Shown here: piece by piece, positions 1 through 14,600 of the stretch | Layout of the letters: each line of letters opens with the position of its first letter | How positions within the stretch are numbered: the first letter of the stretch is position 1 | Assembly: GCA_030142905.1 (NCBI GenBank) | Contig: JASJOG010000033.1 | Coordinates: 992,001 to 1,056,000 of the forward strand | Length of the DNA: 64,000 nt | Origin: Heliopora coerulea | Lineage: Eukaryota > Cnidaria > Anthozoa > Scleralcyonacea > Helioporidae | Direction of reading: 5' to 3' | Notes under the pieces: model-generated | Seen by the model: only the letters and a program-made list of their open reading frames with translations | Database searches by the model: none | Told to the model about the DNA's origin: nothing | Made by a program: the position numbers and the translations under genes

Positions 1-949
1 AAAAAGATGGTGAAAAAAGAATGTTTTGATCAGGTTTTAAAGTGTGGAACCAAATAATGGAGCGGCATAATGGTAATGAAAAAAACCTGATAAATCAATT
101 GAACTGGAAAAAAATTAAGGGAAAAAACCCAAGAGTGGTGTTAGAGAGGAGGAACAGAGAAGCTACAGCCCTCCCCGTCGGGGAACCTTAGAATCCCTGT
201 CGGGGAAAAATTAATGTTTTGGGGAATTTTCACTGAACACATTGTTATTGATGTATTCAAAAAGATAACAGCCTCTTCTCTTCATGTCAAATCTAAAAGC
301 AAACTGTTTCTAGTCAGTTGTTGCGATTATTCGTGCGAAAAATAACATGGTGTTTTCGACTTTCTAACGAATTTATAAAGGAGTGGTCATGGTTCCTAAG
401 GTTTAGCCTTCCAGTCGGGGACGTTAGCCCCTGCGCCGGGGATTCCTGGCGCCACCACTGAAAAAAACTCGAGTAGGTTGAAAGAACCTTTTAGGATTCT
501 TTATTATATTGTGATTGAAAATTTTTTATCCAAGATAATTCGAAGCTTAAAAGATACAGGTGCGAGGCCTGCTGTACATACGAATGGAGTTATGGAATGT
601 ACTCGGGAACCGCTTTTTTAACGGCGATTCTTCGTTGTCAGTCTAATATAGTACCGATCACTTCTAGGTGCAATCTCTTTCTTCACTTACTACAACCAAA
701 TGCACAGCATTGCGCATCGAGTTTACCCATCTTCAGATTTTCCTATAAGGCCCAAATAAAGATTTTACACGAAAGTAGTCACACTGACATGACGCCGATT
801 CAATTGAATTTCGTCGGCTTGATTATTCGCTCCACGCTCCCCACATGCTCCTCAAGCTAAGAATGGATCCAGTCTATTTTAGAGATCCAACGCGCGGTTG
901 ATTTCAAATTCAATGAATCTGGCGAAACAAAGCACATCACAATTATGTG
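1..949. other. Upstream flank of HELQ, no supported gene
   Basis: No coding exon is recognisable on either strand here. The stretch carries two clusters of a short GC-rich word: CCCCGTCGGGGAA near 174-186, a related CCCTGTCGGGG near 195-205, and CAGTCGGGGAC near 412-422 followed by CCCCTGCGCCGGGG. Such words are common in inverted-repeat transposon ends, so this is probably old repeat. The small open frame at 597-860 has no recognisable protein features. The HELQ promoter presumably lies in the last few hundred bases, but I see no convincing core element. Confidence 0.4.
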
Positions 950-1994
950 ATGAAAATCTCTTCTAAAAAGGCAAAGGTGAATAGAAAACCGTTATTTAAA
1001 ACTAGGATAAACGTTCAGGAAAGTGCGCATGATGGTAGACGTGAGGAGGAATCACTTCCAATAGCACTCAATCAAAAACGTACTAAGATTACTTGTCAGG
1101 ATGACTTTTCGGAGACGGAGGTAAGAACTGCTGTCTCTGGCAAGGGGGATTATGTTTTGTCTATGATAAATGAATGTTCAACGCCAATAGCCACCAGAAC
1201 CAAGCACCATGTATCGAGTGAGGAAAACCAGGATGCCCGTAATACACATTTCTGCTCTGCCATTTCGCACGAATCGTCGGAAAAAGTGAATGCTGACAAT
1301 CAGCTTTCAATAAAAATTAGACGAAAAAAATCAAACAAACGAATACGGTGTGTATTAGATAAAAGCCCATCAGAAATTATCCAGAATGATATTTTGGACG
1401 ATGAATCGTTGTGGTTACCAATGCTCGAGGAAGACCCCAAGCGCGGATGTGAAAATGTAAATCTCAAAGGAACGGATTCTACAAAAAGTTCAAAAAAAGA
1501 CTCAGTGTTTCAGCTGGATATTTGTTCAAGAACCAGCACTCCATTTAGGAATGCATCAGGCAAGACAGAGGATTTTGGGTTAGTTTGTTCTTTCAAGGAA
1601 AGGCCTACTGAAGGAGGTGATAATAGTGGATGTAATGGCTCTATTTTTGATTATTTCAATGAGGATGATTCAACACTGGCGGCATTAGATGTGAGTGGTC
1701 TCATATCATCCCATGATTCTAAAAGTAATGATTTAAATACAGAAGAAGGTGGTAACCTTGTTTATGAAGAGAGAAAGAGTGGATTTGACAAAGGGTTAGA
1801 TAGAATCCATGGTGTCTGTGGGAGTTCATTTCAGAAATTCTCACATTCTTGTAAAAGTAGAGGTCAGACTAATGAGGGATACAAGATAGTTGATGGTGCT
1901 TTTTGTACAGAAGAAGCCAATCCACTATATTATGGTTTACCCTTAAAAGTTAAGAATCTGATTATGAAGCATAAAGGAATCAAGAGGCTCTATG
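950..1994 (+). CDS. HELQ: HELQ exon 1: N-terminal regulatory region
   Basis: This exon encodes residues 1-348 and ends in phase 1 at a GTATGT donor. The sequence is polar, low in hydrophobics and poorly conserved, as in other HELQ proteins. It contains an acidic-aromatic stretch, [16 protein letters not shown] (about residues 230-245), that resembles the acidic-aromatic segment of vertebrate HELQ N-termini thought to bind repair partners. It closes with [18 protein letters not shown], the conserved lead-in to the helicase core. A lysine/arginine-rich start ([13 protein letters not shown]) could serve nuclear import. One large 5' exon coding the whole N-terminal region is unlike the many small core exons that follow. 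Confidence 0.9.
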
Positions 1995-4900
1995 GTATGT
2001 ACAGTAAAGAACTTTAAAGCTTATATTGAGATGCCTAAGTCAAATGCTTTTTCCTGGGGCTGGTCAAATAAGATTGAAGTTGACAAAAGTTTAAATAAAC
2101 CATGAATGCTATAATTTACTGCATAGATATCACATTGCCTGACCAAAAGGAATGCATGCTGTAAAGAAATTTAAAAACCTGTTGTAAATGTGTTCAGGAA
2201 GAATGACAATTAATCTGAGGGTTAATTAATTAATTAATTATCTAATCAATTAACTCATGAAGGGGCAGTGCCTGTCTCCTTGATGGGTAAAATCATCTGG
2301 CATTATCCAGAGTAAAATGATAGTGTGCTCTTGACTACTAACTGGTTAAATATTCAATTAATTTTCCAATTAATTAAGTAAGCAAGAATGATTGATTGTC
2401 CTTTTTCCTGAACACATTCATGAAATTTGACTCATTGAGGGACAAGACTCATTCCATTTGATGAGTAAAATTACCTGGTGTTAGCCAAAGTAAAATGCTA
2501 AAATGCACCCTTGCTCCTTAATGGATTAAACCAGGAGCCAAATGCTTACCCTGGGTTATCATTAATTTCAAAAGCCTTGGCTTTTCTTAAGAAAGGTGTG
2601 GCAATTTATCTAGTGGGGTATGGGGATATGTTACCCCAGAAAATTTTGAAAAATTGAATGGTCTATGGCACTATTTCAGGTATTCTGGGTTCAGGTTTGC
2701 TCCAAATTTAAATGCTTATTCACATTGACACAGCATTTACTTCTACAATAAAGAAAAACAAATTAAAATGCTTTAAATTGTGATTTCAATAAAAGATTTA
2801 GAATTTAATGGAGAAAACAGAAAAATGTGCATAGAGGTAAATTTGAAAAGTTGTGCTTTATTGTGGAGTTATTTTAGGGGATGAGAGTCATGTAGTATGG
2901 CATAATCAGTTGCAGTTTTGCTGTGCAACTGCTATCAACTGTGCACAGCTGATTTTGCTTGGTAACAGCAGTACGGCAATGTTGCTGGGCCCCTGACAAA
3001 ATAGTAAAACCTGAACAATTTGTTGGAATATCAGTGAAGCTAAATTTTAAATTTGTACTATTGTTCATTTTACTGTGTTTACAAGACTGCTTCCAATTGA
3101 CTTAGACTGTGAATATGGCAGCATCATACAAGGCTTGAATTAATAGGAAAATCTTACATGCACAGCATGCACCTAATTTTTTTAACTACCTGCACCACCA
3201 ATTATTTATGTGCACAGACATGTTCAAAAAAATTCTCGAAACACAATTTCACTTCTTTTCGATAATGATTTGGTTTACTTGAAGTTTTTGAATGAGACTC
3301 CTCAGAACGCAGGCTCACTTGATGATTATGGCAAAAGGACAGGCGTAAGATTGCACAGTGGATTAAGAATTGTTCATGATTGAATTATCAGCTAAATAAT
3401 ATTGATATGCTATTTGCTACAAACTACTACTATGTCCCATGTCCAATCGTTACTCTGAAGCTAAGGTAATGATGCTAATTATGAAGTGCAGCTCATGCAG
3501 TCACTGTGTGAAAATTTCTATGTGCACACAGTGCATGTAAGTGACAAAAGTTACATGCACATCTCGAATTTTACGTGCATTCATGCACGTGTGCATGCGG
3601 TATTTCGAGCCTTGATCATAGATAGAACCAGATGATCACTCAAGGTATTTACACTTTGATTGAGACCCGCTGATGCAGTCTTATCAATTTCTTTATCGAG
3701 CAGTTATTCGACAGCAGATACAGTACTTTATCTTCCTTAACATCTGCTACATAAATGTATCTTGTCCCTATTATTAAGTGCAACAGGTGTGAAATGACAA
3801 TAAGCACACCTGATCCCAACAGCTCAAAGGCAGTACAAAATTGAAAGCTCTGGCCAAATTGGGTGCAGTTTGCCTAAAACCTATAGCAAATATCACCATT
3901 TGCTGGTCTAAACTGAAACCCCTACTTAGTACCCATAATTTCCACAATCTTTTTGGATGACATTTTGGTAGGTATAATCATTCAAGGAAGGTTAATACAA
4001 GTTAATGTAAGGTGATGCTTTCAATGTCTTGAATTTTGTTTTGTTGTTGGCTTGGAGGGATTGCTGCAGAAATGCTGTGGAGATCCTTACAATAGTAATT
4101 TATGATCGTAAAGCCTATAACCATCACCTACTGTGGGCCAATGAAGTTGTTTTGACATTAAAACAACCTGAGGGATTTTTATAGCAGTTTTATACACATT
4201 CTTGTCCAGATGTCACACTTTAGCAACTACTGTAAAGTCATATGACATTAGCCAGTCCAGAGATTGCTAATAAGTAGGAAGATTAAGAGTTTTGGAAGCC
4301 ATATCTAGCAGACAATTTTAAGAAATACTGTAATGGTATAAAACATAAACTGAAACTGAACATCTTTTAAAACCAAAGGCATGGGTCAAAACAAGGTACA
4401 AAAATTTAATGGTAATGTTTAGTTAGGAAATAAACTTGAAATATTGCCATTTCCTCTTTGTATCTCATTTTGATTTTTGTTTTGTGATCAACAATGATTT
4501 AAATGTGGAAATTTACATCAAAGTACATTGTACATCATGTGGGTCAGGCATTACTAAATTTTATTTACTGGTAGTTAACCCTTGTTCAAATTGTCAATCC
4601 AATTACAGATACCTGTATGCCCAAAAATTGACCAAACTACCACCGTTATGGATTGTCATGTGTCAGTTTTTCTTTCTTTCTTTAATATCAGAAAAATACT
4701 GTACAGTACCAACACTTGTTGAGGTCTATGGACCACATGCAAGACACTGAAGCCAAAAACGTGCTACAACTCCAGTTGAAAACCCTCAGTACAGTGCCTC
4801 AAAATGCATTGATCTTTAAAAACATTATTTCACCAACTAAACACCTCCAGTCACAACATCCCATGTGCTTTTAAGTATATCTAAGTGAAATTGCCTCTTA

Positions 4901-7900
4901 AGGGAACATTCATTATTGGAAGGACTAGATTTTTCCAAGGTTTCTGTGCAGAAACAATCAGCTTTAAGAATATTTGCAACAAAAATTATGAGTCATGGAA
5001 AATTCTGTTAGTTCTGTCTTTTTCTTTCTCTTTTCTTTCAATAATGTATATTTTAAATTCAAGGACACATGCTGTTAATCTGTACATTCAGTCAGTGTAA
5101 ACTGAAATCTCTTATCTGTTTTAGATATTGCTTGAATTTTTGCTCAAATTTTTGTTAGTTTTTATTTTAAATGTGTTGTCAGTGAGTGTTTGTTTGAATA
5201 CCTGCATGGAAACCTCAAGTGAACACTTAAGCAATAAAATTCGAAATGTTACCAAAGAATGTTGGTAAATTGGCTGTATATCAACTGCTATAAATTTATT
5301 GACACCTGCACATGGCATTGTTTTGATCAAATACAATAAATTCTATTTTCTTCTTGGGAAACACCCCCCCCCCCAAAAAAAAACCAAAAAAAACTGTTCA
5401 AATCCCTGTGTTGACACAAATGTTTGCTGCAGTGCTCATCCCTGACTTTTTTCAGTCACTAGCTCCTGGGCATGTGAAGTTTAAAAGTTACTACAGCAGC
5501 TAAAAGGCATCAACTAGTATCAAATCCCTAAGTCCTAAATTATGTCAAAATAATAACAACTGGTATTTTTTTTTATTTTTGTCGTTTGTTAAATCAACTT
5601 TATTTGCAAAAATAGAACGTTACAATGTTGTTATAGTTTTTTGCTATGATATGTTTTATTTATTGGTGAAACCTAAACAATTATGTGCAGATTGTCTTTA
5701 GCCTATTGACTGTCCATGAGTGACGACAGAAAAAGGAGATATTCACTGAGGAGTTGAAAGTTCATGAACACAATATGCTGAGTGATAGCAGGAAAATAAA
5801 GTGAAATAAAAGGACTACTGTAGTAGGGAAACAGTTTATTGAACGAATAGATTTCCAGTACATACCTCAACTAGTAAACAGTGGAGTCTGTTTATTTCTT
5901 TACTTATTTTTCCGAAACCTCTTCAAATAGGATACAGTACACACATCTCGACTAGCGATCAATGGAATCTGTTTATTTCTTTACTTATTTTTCCGGAACC
6001 TCTTCTAATAGGATATACACGCCTCAACTAGTGATCAATCGAATCTGTTTATTTCTTTACTTATTTTTCCGAAACCTCCTCGAATAGGATATATAAGTTT
6101 CAACTAGTGATCAATTGAATCTGTTTATTTCTTTACTTGTTTTTCCGAAGCCTCCTCTAACAGGATATACACCCCTCAACTAGTGATCAATCAAATCTGT
6201 TTATTTCTTTACATATTTTTCCGAAACCTCTTCTAATAGGATATACACGCCTCAAGTAGTGATCAATCGAATCTGTTTATTTCTTTACTTATTTTTCCAA
6301 AACCTCTTCGAATAGGACTAGCCCAATGACTAGTAGTTCTCAAACTTTAGTAGCCCAAACACAGTTTTTACTAATCCTGGCCTAATGGACTACCATTAAG
6401 GTGGAGCACTTTGTTGAATTACTTTGTAAGAGGAAGTGTCCAATGTTAAAAACTGGCAAGTATTTGAAACAAATTTCATTCAATAGCCGTCTTTGACAGT
6501 TCTTCCGTAAAGATGTAAAAATAGATTGCTGAGTCGAACAATGCTTAAAAAGCCAAAAGAGTCAGAAACTGTTGAAACTTCTAGATAAGAAACTGAGGTT
6601 CCGAGTGAAGGCCTTTTATGGAGTGGACTACACTGTAACAAAATATAAGTACCAACTAGCTTTTATATCTTTTTACATTTTACCTCGACGAGGGGCTTTC
6701 GCTCGAAATATTAGTTTCTTGTGTATTATAGTATGTTTCGGCCGTCCCATAACCCTTTTGCCTTTTTTTGTGAAGAATTTGCTAAATGTAAACAGAAGAT
6801 TGCTTAAATTTATCATGATATTATAATGTATATTTATATATGTAAATGTATGTTTATATGCAAATGTATATTTATATGCAAATTTATCGTGATGTTAAAT
6901 TTATCATGATGTGTGAGCTTATCCCTCGTGTTTGTGAAAGTCAATCACCACAGCCAGGCGTGCGTTTTCATACATGTGATAGATAGGTGACAAAACCTAA
7001 TTATCACCGGATGATGGAACAATTCTCATCCTCATTGAGATAAAGAAGAGAAGGGGAAGTACAGTCTATATTTTTTCAACCTGCTAAAGCGAAGACTTGG
7101 CACTGATCGCTGTAATAAAAATCATGGAACCTGAAAACTGTTTAATTTTTAATTTGTCTGTTTTGTTTTTTGTTTGTGCCGGACAGGTGTTGGAAAATTT
7201 AGAACATTTTGTTGATCGGTGTCCAAAAATTAAGACGTGAACAGTTAAACCGTGTCTGTCATTAAAAAGATCCTTTTATTAAAATTGTATCAGAAAACTG
7301 TATCTCTAGCATGCTTAAGATTGTGTGAAAGATGCGCTTTGAAAAAAATAATAAAATTCTGTTTAGATTTCTCTTAACCGGTCTTGCCTATGAGAACAAG
7401 CTGCAGACAATTTAGAGGTGATGTGCAAAATTAAAACAGACAATAGATTGTGTTGTTTCGAGTAAAAGCGCTTTGTCCGACACAGCAAAGATTGCTACGA
7501 CAGACTTGTAAGAAGCGAGCTGGTAATTTTCGTTGGCATCTTCGAACTAGCCGTCAACCTTTATTGTTTGCAATAATTCGTCCTATTGCTGTTCCAATCA
7601 CTTTGACGTTCACTGTACGTTTGTAATAATCGTCTAATTAAACATTCCGTCACTTTGGTGACCTTCCCATGACGTTGTTGACATTCCCTTGACGTTATTG
7701 ACCTTGCAAACGTATGTTCATCAAAATTAAGCTACTTTCGCATTGTTGCAGGCACGATCACTTGAATTGATGCTCCGAGGAAAATCCCAATCATTGTTTT
7801 TTACGATAACCTGAAATCATGAAAATTAGAAACCTTGCGCAGTTTCTTCTCGAAATTCGATAAAATAAACGTATATTTTGCATAAAAGTTGATTTTTAGG

Positions 7901-10900
7901 AGCCACCATTTGACAGGCCCAGTATGGAAGGAATGAGTCGAAAGCGTCTTTCTCGAAATAGCATCAATTAGTTTGTCTTTGATTTGTATTTTCTGAAGCT
8001 GTGACATCAAAGCGTGCCTCATAATTAGTCTTGCTAAGTTATGCCACTTCACTAGTGACGTCCAAAATTCAAACTTTACCAAGACAAAGCAATCTTTATT
8101 ACAACCAATCTAGGTATGAAACTTTGCATGATTACTGATCAAGGTGATATTTTTAAGATTATTTTAACAAAAATGGCAGGAAGGATTTTTTATTGGAGAA
8201 CCAATTTAAATAAAAGTCACATTGAACAATCCGCTAGTAAAGGGTAAAAGGTGTAGGACAAGTGTTAACTATTATATAAGTTGATAATTCTGAAGGACGA
8301 AAATCTGGAATTTCTAGATATTTTTCAAGATATTTTTTGTCTAATACCGTTAAAAGCTAACGTTACTTGTGAAGAAGAGGTGGACCTTCCACAGGAGTCA
8401 AGCAGCAAATTACAATAAGCATTTGTATCATTCCAAATGTCGGCCCAACGACAGTACAAAACGCGAAACAAAGAAAGCCACTCTCTTTGAATTCTGTTAT
8501 ATCTCATAGACTAGCTCTAGTCCCTCAGGAATTTGTTTATCTTTGTCGATATAATAACCGATAATGCTTTTGTCTGTTCAAATAGATTGGCAAAAGGATT
8601 GTCTGAGTTTACCTGTGTTGCAGGAAAGAAGAAACCTGATTTATTCATTGCCGACGAGTGGAGGCAAAACTTTAGTTGCGGAAATTTTGATTATGAAAGA
8701 ACTTTTGTGCCATGAGAAAGATGCCATGCTCGTCCTCCCATTCGTCTCCATTGTGCAAGAAAAGGTTTGTAATTATGATCGTTGCAGTAATTATAACAAA
8801 TTCGTTTTCAAATTCAAACTTAATTCTTTTTCCCTGATATACCATAGTACATCTAAAAAAATTCTGAAGGCTTAATTGCAATTGTAGATTCGATAACTTT
8901 CTTCCAAAACTTGGCTTGATGGAAAGATCAAAATGGCGGACACACGTTTCAGTGCTACTGCAAATGCATCGATAAAATACAGCAATAAGAGTTATTGTAA
9001 TAGAGGAGTACATGAAGGTTTGGATTCAGTCATAAGAGTATTTGAAAGGTGATATAGAGGTCACTTTCAGAGAAAAAGATTATTTTATTCTTTCCATATG
9101 TTTGAATTATGAAATCAATAATTTAGGAATTAAATGGAACCTAAGAGATTTCGTATATTTTTAATAATTTTAAGCTGGTTTTCTTGAATTACAAATGTGG
9201 AATTACCAAAAAATGTGAAATAGCACATACCCTAAACAGTCCCTTTACAGCTATCTTTTTAACTGATACAAGCATTGAAGTTGTTTCACGATACTTCGGT
9301 TCTAGGATATGTTTTTCCGAAGACAGATCATTTCTCTTACAACGGAAAATCGTATTAGGGATGGATTTCCAGAATTTTGGTGATACCCTATACAAACGTT
9401 GCGGATAAATAATTTTCGAAAGAAAAAAAAAAGTTCTGATAATTTCGTTATATCGTAGATTTAATGGTAGTGATGAGCCTTTAAGATATCCTTTCGTGCT
9501 TTAAATATTTTAGTTTAATGAAGCCCATTAAAATAAGCTCCGTATATAAGTCATGTCACGTTTTTGTAAACCAATTATCATTTCTAACTTTCCCTTACCA
9601 CCTGCGTTGGTGTAGTTCAATGGCCAAAGTATCTCAACAGTAATCGTGTTGAATTTTCATGAGTTCTGCAAACCTTACTAGAGTACACACTTGAGGTTTT
9701 GGGCACTTATGGCTTTTTTTGTTGCTATTTAATTTAAAGGTCAGAGATCTATCTCTTTTTGCCGTTGACCTGGAATTTCTAGTGGAAGAATACGCTTCAA
9801 ATAAAGGAAAGTTGCCACCAAGGAGACGTAGAAAGAAGAAATCATTGTATGTGGCAACGATTGAAAAGGTAACAATTTGACGTTGCTATGGGCTTATTTC
9901 TTGAAACACTGAACCTGAAACGATTTTTATTCCTTTCTGTTCTAGTACTTTGTATATCACTCTCCCTTATAAACACACATTGTGAAACCGTTGTAGTCAC
10001 GTTTACTGCCATAAAGTTGTTTTCCAGTTGGCGAATTTTATCGCGCGAATCGACATTTTTTGCGTAAATTGAAAGGTTTTCTCATTTGTTACAGTAGAGA
10101 GCCTGTGAGTGAAAAAACATGCTTCGGGCCATAAAATTCACCTGGTGGAAAGCAGCCTTAAAAGAGAAATATTTGTTTGGAAAGAGGTAGCGAGACGTGA
10201 AAAAAAAGCCACTTTGCGGTAAAATTGTCTTTCTATTTCAGCATATGTTAATTGCGTATTTCAGGCCATGTGATGTTAGCCAGAGATTTGTTATATATCA
10301 TTTTTGGTACAAAAACAAAAAAAATTCTCATTTTTGTTTGGCTAAGGGAAGTGCATTTTTGTTCTGAATACCAGTGAAAAAACTAGAAACACTTCTTGTT
10401 CATTCATTGTTTCATTTGTTTCGACAATTATTTGTTTTGAATCAATCTATCTATCAATTTTGAGTTACTTACACCAATGAGTGCATAATCTTTGGTATTG
10501 TCATGTAGATGCCAATCAAATATTTTTTTGCCTGCGGGCATAGCTCGCATTAATGATAAATATGTGATGCTGGTTCGATTATTTGCTTTTGTATTATTAA
10601 CAGAAATTGTACATTTTCTCGTGCAATTAGGGATTAATTGAAACTCGTGAGTTTTTTAAGTGGTAAAAAAACAAAACAAAAAGGTTCCTTGGGGTAATAT
10701 TTCGTGATGGTATTTTGCTTCACCACAAGCTTGAACCCTGGAAGCTCACTTAACAATGTCCGACAAACGAGTTGAGCCAGTATTACTGATGATATTTGTG
10801 GAGAGAAAATGATGGAAAGGTGGTGAGACAAAAAACCTGACTTTCTCTAAGCTCTATTCTCTCACCACAGTCTAGGACTTACTTCCAATAGCTGTCGTCG

Positions 10901-11516
10901 ACCGACTGTATTTTCAGCGTGAGGTAGCAGGCATGCTGTCGTTTGACATCATGCTCGACTCTGTTATTTTTTTTAAGGCTAATGGTTTGGTGAATAGTTT
11001 GATTGAAGAAAACCGGCTATCAGAACTTGGACTGGTGGTTGTTGATGAGGTAATTATTCACTTCATAGTAACCGCGCATTTTCTCACAACAACGATTGCA
11101 GTAGACGATCTACGGGCAGGCTATAAGTTCTTCAGGAGACGTATTTTTGCGCCTTTTTCTTTATCTTGATGTACAACAAACTTCCAAGCATATGACTTTC
11201 AAGTAACCTATGTTGTTACGAAACAGGACTATCGAGAACTTTTGCAGGCCAAAACATGTGTAATTCCCTCTTTAAACAGATAAATAAATGGGTCACTAAA
11301 TAAATTAGTGATTAAGTTAACAGAAATGAACAAACAAAATGAAATAAAATAAATAAACAAATAAATAAATAGTGAAGAAAATAAAGAGATAAGTGAGAGA
11401 ACAGATGAAAAAGGATAGATGGGTAGATGGATGGGTGCATGGATATATAGATGGACGAATCAATGAATAGATAAATGAATTAGAAGACGAATAGAAAGAT
11501 AAATGATGCATAGGTC

Positions 11517-11608
<92 letters not shown>

Positions 11609-14600
11609 TAGATAGATAGATAGATATAGATAGATAGATATAGATAGATAGATTAGATAGATAGATAGATTAGATAGATAGATAGATAGATTAGATAGAT
11701 AAATAGATTAGATAGATAAATAAATAGATAGATAAATAGATAGATAGATAAATAAATAGATAGATAAATAAACAGGTAGATAAATAAACAGGTAGATAAA
11801 TAAATAAATAGATAAATAAATAGATAAATAAATAGATGAACAAAAACATAACCAAAGAAAAAATATAAAAACAAATAACTTAATAAATTCCCACAAATAA
11901 ATACGTAAAATGAATACAAAGATTAAGCAGCATGAATAACTGGATCCTTGCTCAGTGATCAAAGTTTTAGATGCTTCATGCTGATATACAACTTTTACTT
12001 ATCTTTCTGAACAGCCTTGTCGTATATCAAGAAATTTTGTGGTTTGAAAGTAGCGCGTGTTACTTTTACTTATTTTGTTTTAGTTGCATATGCTGGGAGA
12101 AGGAGGTCATAGGGGTGCTACTTTGGAGATGTGTCTAACAAAGATTTTATTCTATTCAAGTGAGTAATTTAAAGTTTACTGTGCTTTGAAAACAAAATCA
12201 CAAAGTTTAACTTCATAATTAGGGGCGGTTAATAGTCAACATAGGCGTGTTACTTTGGAGATGGGTCTAACAAAGATCTTATTCTGTTCAAGTGAGTAAT
12301 TTAAACTTTACTGTACTTTGAAAACCAAAAAATGCAGAGTTCTCGATTATGTTACTAAGTCTAAGTAGGGGTATTTGATTAGGGGCGATTGATGCAACGA
12401 TTAACTATGATTCAATCATTTTGGCCCTGGTGTTCAAAAGATGATTGGCTTAATGCTGGATTAGCGAAAATTTTGTGAAAATATTTTTAGGGGACTAGAG
12501 AGGAAAGTCATAATTTTCCATTGAGGATTTAAAAAGGTTTTAAAAGAAAAATTTGAGCATGACTGGTTAAGGAAAATGCAGCGAACTAAACAACACAGAA
12601 ACTGCATTAAGCAACACCTAAAAAGGACTAAAAATTTAAGAGTTCTAGTTAGCATCTTCTAGTCGCTTGTGTTGTTTGGAAGACTGTTACCAGGACAAAT
12701 TTGACTAGAATAGGAGACAATGTGTTAACGTTGAATAAACTGTTCAATATCTCGTCCACTGGCGTGAAACTTGGATTAACGACAGACATTTTTATTCACT
12801 AGCCTAGAATATATCAATGAAATCACTAAGATTTCCATTTTCCTAAGGAAAACTTTGTGATTTGGTCAATGACATGTTCTTCGTCAGGACAGCACCTAGT
12901 CGTAGTTCACCTCAACAAAGGGTCTAAATTCTCAAGTTAAGGATCTCACTTGTCCAACAAAAAACCCCTGCAGCATTCGAGTCCTAATTAGTTTGTCAAA
13001 AGCTGAAAAGCAGACCTGAGATATTGTATTCAGGAGATCTCAAGATACCGAATAAAAGGAATACTATGTTCTTCACCCAGCTTCTAATATATTGTGCGTC
13101 AGTTCATAGACTCCAAGTCTGATTGACGATTGACATGGTGCCTACAACTACCCTGTGCAGAGGTTCTGGTAAAAAGACATTAAATAAAGGCACTTTAAAA
13201 AGCAAAATAAAACACGTATACAAGTCCACCAGCAAAAAATTGTTTATTACCCTTTTTGTGTGAACTGCTTATTCTTGCGGCATTGTATGTTCTGCAGGAC
13301 CATTTATAAATGACTACGTAAGAAATGGACGTGTATAGGTCCATCTTTTACGTGGCTAAACAAGCAAAAATTGATTTTTAAAGACAGACTACTAGGCCTT
13401 ACTGGTCCGTTCGGACAATGGTGCATTATTACGCAGCCTGCTGAGGCTCCCGATACCAACGTTTGCTTGTCCACCGTCTCGACTTAGTTACTGTAGGCGT
13501 TTGGGTGTGCATTTGGCAGCAGCCTAGAATGGTAGATTTTAGATTCTTTTTCGATAAACATTACGTTAAATAGTGTGTTTTTGCTGTTACATATTTTACT
13601 AAGTGGCTTATTAGCATGCAGCATCGCCTTACTTCAAATGGACAAAATTTTCTTTATTCTGGTTCGTCACAATAGGTCTAAGAGTACCCTCCGTGTTTTA
13701 GACTTCTCTTTTCCTGTATTAAACCCTCATAGTAGTTATTTTATTGTTTTAATGTCTCGATTTCGTTAATCGATATCTACTTATTTGGCATCCATCTCGA
13801 ACCACTATGATGTATACCATTGAAATATCGCAATGCGCAACCCCACATTAAGTCGTTAGACGATGCTAGTTTAAGCGGATGAAAATGTTGATAGAAATTC
13901 ATTTTTTTTCATGTCACTTTTTTAGGTCTGACCCAGGTAATCGGTATGAGCGCGACGTTAAGCAACCTAGAAGACTTGCAACGTTTCTTGAATGCTGAGA
14001 CATACATTAATGATTTTAGACCTGTGAGTGGTGTACTGGTTCACGCTGCTCCTTTTGTTTCAATTGTGGTTTAGCGGGATGCAGAGTTCTCGTGACTTTT
14101 TCTTCCAGGTGAAACTCAGAGAATTCTTCAAGATCGAAGAAGAAATCTTCGAGGTGAAGGAAGACAAAATCGGGCGACATGAGGAAATTCCCTACAAACG
14201 TTATCGACGGATAAAACATAAGGTAAAAACTTCAAATTTGTGTGACGTTACTATCGTTCTTCACAGGAGATATCGTTCACCGCGCTTCTTAAAACGTAAA
14301 TTGATTTAGAGAAACTAAAACACATTTTTTCAAAAGATTTACTCGCCTCATTCTGCTAGCGGGAAAATATTGTCGTCAAAATGCAAATTCAAGTAATGGG
14401 TAACCTATTCCCTGTTTTCCAGAAATCAGCAATTGTTCTCATATGTCAATAAACGTTTACGAAAATGATGGACATAAAAAGTTAAGAAAAAGTACATTCA
14501 AAGAGAACTGGATAGATTGTGTCCAATTTGACTCATGAAAATCGTCTTGTGCAAATGGACCCAATCTACTGATCACGCAACACAAGGACAAGGCATGAAA

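Noticed and set aside
597..860. 87-codon open frame upstream of HELQ
   Set aside because: No recognisable domain, and codon content looks random. It lies in the likely 5' flank and has no splice logic linking it to HELQ exon 1.
5870..6318. CRISPR-like array
   Set aside because: Repeats are head-to-tail without unique spacers and the genome is animal; it is a minisatellite.
11317..11962. Long minus-strand frames with repeating IYLS residues
   Set aside because: They are translations of the GATA/TAAATA microsatellite, not a membrane protein.
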